Notes under the pieces: model-generated | The model's input: only the letters and a program-made list of their open reading frames with translations | What the model was told of the DNA's origin: nothing | The model's database searches: none | Assembly (NCBI GenBank): GCA_017557525.1 | Contig: JAFYYN010000055.1 | Location: 1 to 61,198 of the forward strand | DNA from: Lachnospiraceae bacterium | GTDB lineage: Bacteria; Bacillota; Clostridia; Lachnospirales; Lachnospiraceae | DNA length: 61,198 nucleotides | Direction: 5' to 3' | Shown: piece by piece, positions 57,832 to 61,198 of the stretch | How the letters are laid out: each line of letters opens with the position of its first letter | Position numbering within the stretch: position 1 is the first letter of the stretch | Position numbers and translations under genes: made by a program

Positions 57832-57902
57832 CGGAAATAACTTTTATCATACTATCCTCCGAAATAAACTTGGAAACATAGTCAGAACTATGGTTATTTC
57901 CG
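57832..57902. promoter_or_regulatory. Repeated CSGAAATAA motif and palindrome between divergent genes
   Basis: Copies at 57832-57841, 57859-57869 and, inverted, 57892-57902, with a perfect ATAGT/ACTAT palindrome at 57878-57893 near the third. Position between the DUF1508 and XRE genes suggests operator sites for the XRE protein. No clear promoter for the DUF1508 gene was seen. Confidence 0.4.
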
Positions 57903-57974
57903 CACTTCCACCCAGAATTATAATATATATTCAGTAAATTTTCAATAATTTTTTTAATATTTTGTTAATAATTC

Positions 57975-58004
57975 TTGATTTTATATAACGTTTTATATTA
58001 TAAT
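57975..58004 (+). promoter_or_regulatory. Promoter of the XRE regulator gene
   Basis: TTGATT (57975-57980) and TATAAT (57999-58004), 18-base spacer. The transcript begins near 58011; AGGAGG occurs at 58023 but is ~45 bases from the coding start. Confidence 0.65.
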
Positions 58005-58074
58005 ACAGGTAGCAAAAATATCAGGAGGTAACGCAGAGGAAGCAAGGGGGTGTCCGTCTGCAACAAGTAAAACT

Positions 58075-58578
58075 ATGGGTAAGAAATCGATCAAGGAAAA
58101 CAAGAACATTTACCAGCTCTGCCGTGAGAAATGCGAATATACAAGGCAAAAGGCCAGTGAGGAAATGATTTACATTTCTGACGACAGAATTGAAAAGATA
58201 GAAAGTGAGAAATCTCTTCCTCATCCGGATGAGATCATCGCTATGGCTGAATGCTACAAGGCTCCCGAGCTCTGTAACTATTTCTGTGCCAATGAGTGTC
58301 CCATCGGACAGAGATCTGTTCCCGAGCTTAAAGTGCAGGATCTTTCTCAGATAATCCTCGAGATGATCGCATCTCTCAATGCCATGAACAAGGAAAAGGA
58401 CAGACTTATCGAGATTACGGCAGACGGCGAGATCACCGATGACGAGTTAAGGGATTTCAATAATATTAAGGAGCAGTTAAGCCGCATCTCCGTTTCCATC
58501 GAAACCTTAAAGCTCTGGGTTGACAAAACTATCGCAGACGGCAGGCTTGATACCTCAATCTCATTCAAGAAAGAATAA
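58075..58578 (+). CDS. XRE-family helix-turn-helix protein
   Basis: A 167-residue protein. Residues ~8-70 form a Cro/C1-type HTH (YQLCREKCEYTRQKASEEM, DDRIEKIESEKSLPHPDEIIAMAECYKAP), followed by a CNYFCANECPIGQ segment with three Cys (possibly metal or redox-linked) and a helical C-terminal half. The ATG has no close Shine-Dalgarno; no in-frame alternative exists upstream, so translation may be weak or depend on leader structure. It is divergent from the DUF1508 gene. Targets unknown. Confidence 0.8.
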   Translation: MGKKSIKENKNIYQLCREKCEYTRQKASEEMIYISDDRIEKIESEKSLPHPDEIIAMAECYKAPELCNYFCANECPIGQRSVPELKVQDLSQIILEMIASLNAMNKEKDRLIEITADGEITDDELRDFNNIKEQLSRISVSIETLKLWVDKTIADGRLDTSISFKKE

Positions 58579-58649
58579 CAAACTATCTTTTGGCATTAGG
58601 ATAACGAACTATATATACCACAGTACAAATAAAGCGAAGGATTACCTGG

Positions 58650-59477
58650 TCATCCTTCGCCTTCATTTTTGTTAAGCACTATAATGTTTTCTCCCGGCTT
58701 CCTTCTCTCATATATTGATTCAAGCTGGCGTATAACCACCTTCTTAGGCCTGACGAACCGCTTTTCGTGGCTTACAAGGCATTTTTCTGCCTTGATGCTC
58801 TTTAACAGGTCTATCTGTTCCTTTAATTTCTGGACATTATATTCCGCATAATCCTCTTCGCCTTGCTTTTTGGGGATATACCTGCAGTAAGTCGAATCCC
58901 CCATAAAGATGTACTCATCATTGACTATCAGAGCTAATGACCCCTTTGAATGCGAGGATGGCATGGGGATAATTTCTAATTTCAAGGCTTGAGAAATATT
59001 TTTACTGTCTCCGCTTGAAGCACGGGCTCCAGTAAGATTGTCTCCGTCAGCGTTTCTCCCCTTGCCTGCTTCTATGCCTGTTTCTTGGTCTTCGAGCTTA
59101 GATGGTGCAGTCTCATCCCATATGATCACAGACTCCCGCACGATTTCCCCGTCCGGCAGGTATTTCTCCGTACCCTTTCCAATATAAAGCTTTTCATATT
59201 TAACAGGCTCGTAGGTCAAGCTCAAAGTATCATTTGGGAGCATTCCGTCCTCTCCGGCCCTGTGTCTTGTAAGCCACCATGTATGATCCCCATGGAAATG
59301 CGAAATAACAATCTGCATCTTACCCTTTAGTGAATATAAAAATTTTAGGCATTCCTCCGTACTTCCCACATCAAATAAATATGTGCTGTTCTTACCATAT
59401 ATTATCCCGACATCGGAAGAGATCGGTACCTCCGCAGCCGGGATATAAGATATATACTCGTTAATTTTTTCTATCAT
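58650..59477 (-). CDS. Metallo-beta-lactamase fold hydrolase
   Basis: A 275-residue MBL-fold protein with the zinc motif HFHGDH (~residue 63), further ligands in PSSHSKGSL (His, ~175) and MGDSTY (Asp, ~195), and VSHEKRF (His, ~240). I start at 59477, preceded by AAGGAAAAGGA. It could act as a glyoxalase-II-like or lactonase-type hydrolase; substrate unknown. A stretch of about 40 polar residues inserts between the third and fourth metal regions. Confidence 0.85.
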   Translation of the reverse strand: MIEKINEYISYIPAAEVPISSDVGIIYGKNSTYLFDVGSTEECLKFLYSLKGKMQIVISHFHGDHTWWLTRHRAGEDGMLPNDTLSLTYEPVKYEKLYIGKGTEKYLPDGEIVRESVIIWDETAPSKLEDQETGIEAGKGRNADGDNLTGARASSGDSKNISQALKLEIIPMPSSHSKGSLALIVNDEYIFMGDSTYCRYIPKKQGEEDYAEYNVQKLKEQIDLLKSIKAEKCLVSHEKRFVRPKKVVIRQLESIYERRKPGENIIVLNKNEGEG

Positions 59478-59619
59478 ATTTTCCTTTTCCTTCATCATCC
59501 GGTCAAAAACCGTTCAAAAACACATCAGGCATTATTATATGAATAATAATTTCAAAAATCAAGCAAAAAAAGAAACCCATTATAATATCATTGTCAAATA
59601 TATAATGGATTTCCAAAAT

Positions 59620-61198
59620 TTACGCGATTTCCTCAATCTGCGCGGTATAAAGCCTGTAATATGCACCCTTCTTGCGCATCAGCTCCTCGTGGTTTCCTGT
59701 CTCCACGATACCACCGTCATCGATGTACATTATCTTGTCACAGTTTCTGATGGTTGAGAGACGGTGAGCAACGATAAACGAGGTCCTGTCCTTAAGCATC
59801 GTGTTAAGTCCCTGCTGGAGTGCCTTTTCTGTCTGCACATCTATACTTGAGGTTGCCTCATCAAGCACCAAGATGGCAGGTGCGGAAAGCAGGGTTCTTG
59901 CAAAGGAAATAAGCTGCTTCTGGCCCTGACTTAAGAGCGAGCCTCTCTCCTTTACCTCAGTATCATATCCGTCAGGCATCTTTAGGATGAACGGCTCAGC
60001 ACAAACCTTTTCGCTCGCCTCCCTGATTTCCTTATCGGTCGCATCAAGCTTTCCGTATAGGATATTGTCCTTGATGGTACCTGAGAATATAAAACTGTCC
60101 TGCATCATGATACCCATCTGTGAACGAAGAGACTTAAGCGTTACCTTAGAAATATCCTGCCCGTCGATAAGTATCTCACCGCTTCCGACATTGTAGAATC
60201 TTGAAAGCAGGTTTACTATCGTGCTCTTTCCTGCTCCTGTAGGTCCTACCAATGCAATGCTCTCACCCGGCTGTACCTCAAACGAAACATTGTGCAGGAC
60301 TTCTTTGCCTTCCTCATATGAAAAGCTTACATTCTTAAACTCAACATGACCCTTGATGGGCTGCATCTCTGTCGCATTCTCAGCGTCGTCGACTGTTACC
60401 TTTTCGCCCATGGTCTCGAAGATACGCTCTAAGTAGGCCATATTGTTAAGGAAATTGTTGAAAATATTTCCCATGTTCATAATGGGCTGCCAGAAACGTG
60501 CCGAATATCCGGATATAGCAATGATGGTACCTATGGACTTGGCGCCGCTTTCAAATACCATGATACCAAAGATGAATATCGCAGCTCTGATAAGCACTGA
60601 TATAGCATCGATTCCGGGCCACATAAGGTTGTTGCACTGTACTGCCTTCATCCAGGTCTTTCTGCAGTCCTCCGAAAGTCCTGCAAAGATCTCGGCATTC
60701 TCGTTTTCTCTTGCGAATATCTGGGTGATACGTGCGCCTACTATATTTTCCTGAAGGTACGCATTTAAGTTCGAGCTCTTGTTCGAAACTGCCTGCCATG
60801 CCTTACGCTGTCTGTTTTTCATCCAGAGCATAAATACTGCAAGCACCGGCACACCGCACATAACAACCAGTGACATCTGTACATCAACCATCAGCATATA
60901 GATTACGATGATTATAAGGTTGATGGTCTCTAAGATGATGTTTATCAGGCCGTTTGAAAGCATGTCTGATACGGAGTTTACGTAGTTTACGACACGGATA
61001 AGGATTTTGCCGTGAGGACGGTCATCATAATACTGGAATGACAGCTTCTGCAGATGTGCAAAAAGATCTTTTCTGATATCATAGATGATACGCTGTGATA
61101 CCTTTACCATCATCTTTGAACGGATCGTCGTAAACAGGATACTCACTGCATAAACCGATACCAGTAGCACTGCCAGTATGATCAGCAGCTTCATATCA
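59620..61198 (-). CDS. ABC exporter (multidrug/lipid type), N-terminus cut by window edge
   Basis: The frame stays open to the right edge, so the N-terminus is missing; 524 residues are visible from the first internal Met. A six-helix exporter membrane domain (partly present) is followed by the ATPase: Walker A GPTGAGKST (~320), Q-loop MMQDSF, signature LLSQGQKQ (here L-S-Q-G), Walker B ILVLDEATSSID and H-loop VAHRLST. This is the half-transporter layout of BmrA/MsbA-like or heterodimeric BmrCD-like exporters. A partner gene may lie just beyond the window. Confidence 0.92.
   Translation of the reverse strand, partial: DMKLLIILAVLLVSVYAVSILFTTIRSKMMVKVSQRIIYDIRKDLFAHLQKLSFQYYDDRPHGKILIRVVNYVNSVSDMLSNGLINIILETINLIIIVIYMLMVDVQMSLVVMCGVPVLAVFMLWMKNRQRKAWQAVSNKSSNLNAYLQENIVGARITQIFARENENAEIFAGLSEDCRKTWMKAVQCNNLMWPGIDAISVLIRAAIFIFGIMVFESGAKSIGTIIAISGYSARFWQPIMNMGNIFNNFLNNMAYLERIFETMGEKVTVDDAENATEMQPIKGHVEFKNVSFSYEEGKEVLHNVSFEVQPGESIALVGPTGAGKSTIVNLLSRFYNVGSGEILIDGQDISKVTLKSLRSQMGIMMQDSFIFSGTIKDNILYGKLDATDKEIREASEKVCAEPFILKMPDGYDTEVKERGSLLSQGQKQLISFARTLLSAPAILVLDEATSSIDVQTEKALQQGLNTMLKDRTSFIVAHRLSTIRNCDKIMYIDDGGIVETGNHEELMRKKGAYYRLYTAQIEEIA

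Overview
The window looks like chromosomal DNA of a low-to-moderate GC, monoderm Clostridia member, most likely Lachnospiraceae (a Butyrivibrio/Roseburia-like organism; this is inferred from gene style). It has AGGAGG-type ribosome binding sites, TTGACA/TATAAT promoters, a secretin-less type IV pilus (T4P) operon, BspA-type leucine-rich repeats, TP-rich linkers and NlpC/P60 hydrolases. No rRNA, CRISPR array, prophage or complete insertion sequence was seen. Composition changes along the window: the first ~3.7 kb and the toxin-antitoxin pair at 27.5-28.2 kb are very AT-rich, the pilin part of the T4P operon is moderately AT-rich, and the sequence from about 23.2 kb onward is mostly richer in GC.

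Layout. (1) 0.4-6.8 kb, minus strand: an envelope operon running from a secreted CAP-domain protein with a repeat linker and BspA LRRs, through an FKBP/trigger-factor-like lipoprotein and a GT-C-like membrane protein, to an O-antigen-ligase/polymerase-like membrane protein. (2) 6.9-26.2 kb, minus strand: a T4P locus in the order pilB, pilT, pilC, major pilin, second pilin, prepilin peptidase, pilM-pilN fusion, pilO, four minor-pilin-like genes and a 1,390-residue secreted protein. A separate sigma-A-type promoter precedes pilC. (3) 26.3-29.3 kb: a protein with an EH_Signature-like C-terminus and a soluble coiled-coil protein resembling the tail of ZorA, separated by an AT-rich PIN toxin/antitoxin pair. 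(4) 29.3-34.1 kb: a giant protein combining a LacI-type sensor, a degenerate GGDEF, an apparently intact EAL and a beta-solenoid. (5) 34.3-39.1 kb: an operon of S1 protein, MerR-like/RDD membrane protein, cytidylyltransferase and diaminopimelate decarboxylase. (6) 39.1-47.7 kb: a PII-like gene followed by a cation antiporter, an operon of HD-GYP, trpS and trmO, a Na/Pi transporter and a DHH phosphoesterase. (7) 47.7-61.2 kb: tRNA-Pro, tRNA-Thr, rlmB, mrnC, cysS, an NlpC/P60 protein, purC, prfC, mscL, a DUF1508 protein, an XRE regulator, an MBL hydrolase and an edge-truncated ABC exporter.

How the parts may connect. PilB carries two intact 24-residue MshEN c-di-GMP-binding motifs. The giant EAL protein and the HD-GYP protein are candidate c-di-GMP phosphodiesterases in the same window, so pilus extension is plausibly controlled by this nucleotide. 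Five DxNxDGxxD calcium-loop motifs sit on the extracellular end of the PilM-PilN fusion and one more in the large secreted pilus-operon protein, suggesting a calcium input as well. The most novel-looking items are the EH_Signature-like/ZorA-tail-like pair next to pilB, the sensor-EAL-solenoid protein, the calcium-loop tail on PilN, a tRNA-Pro with an AGG anticodon, and two families of short repeats that lie exactly at gene stop codons.
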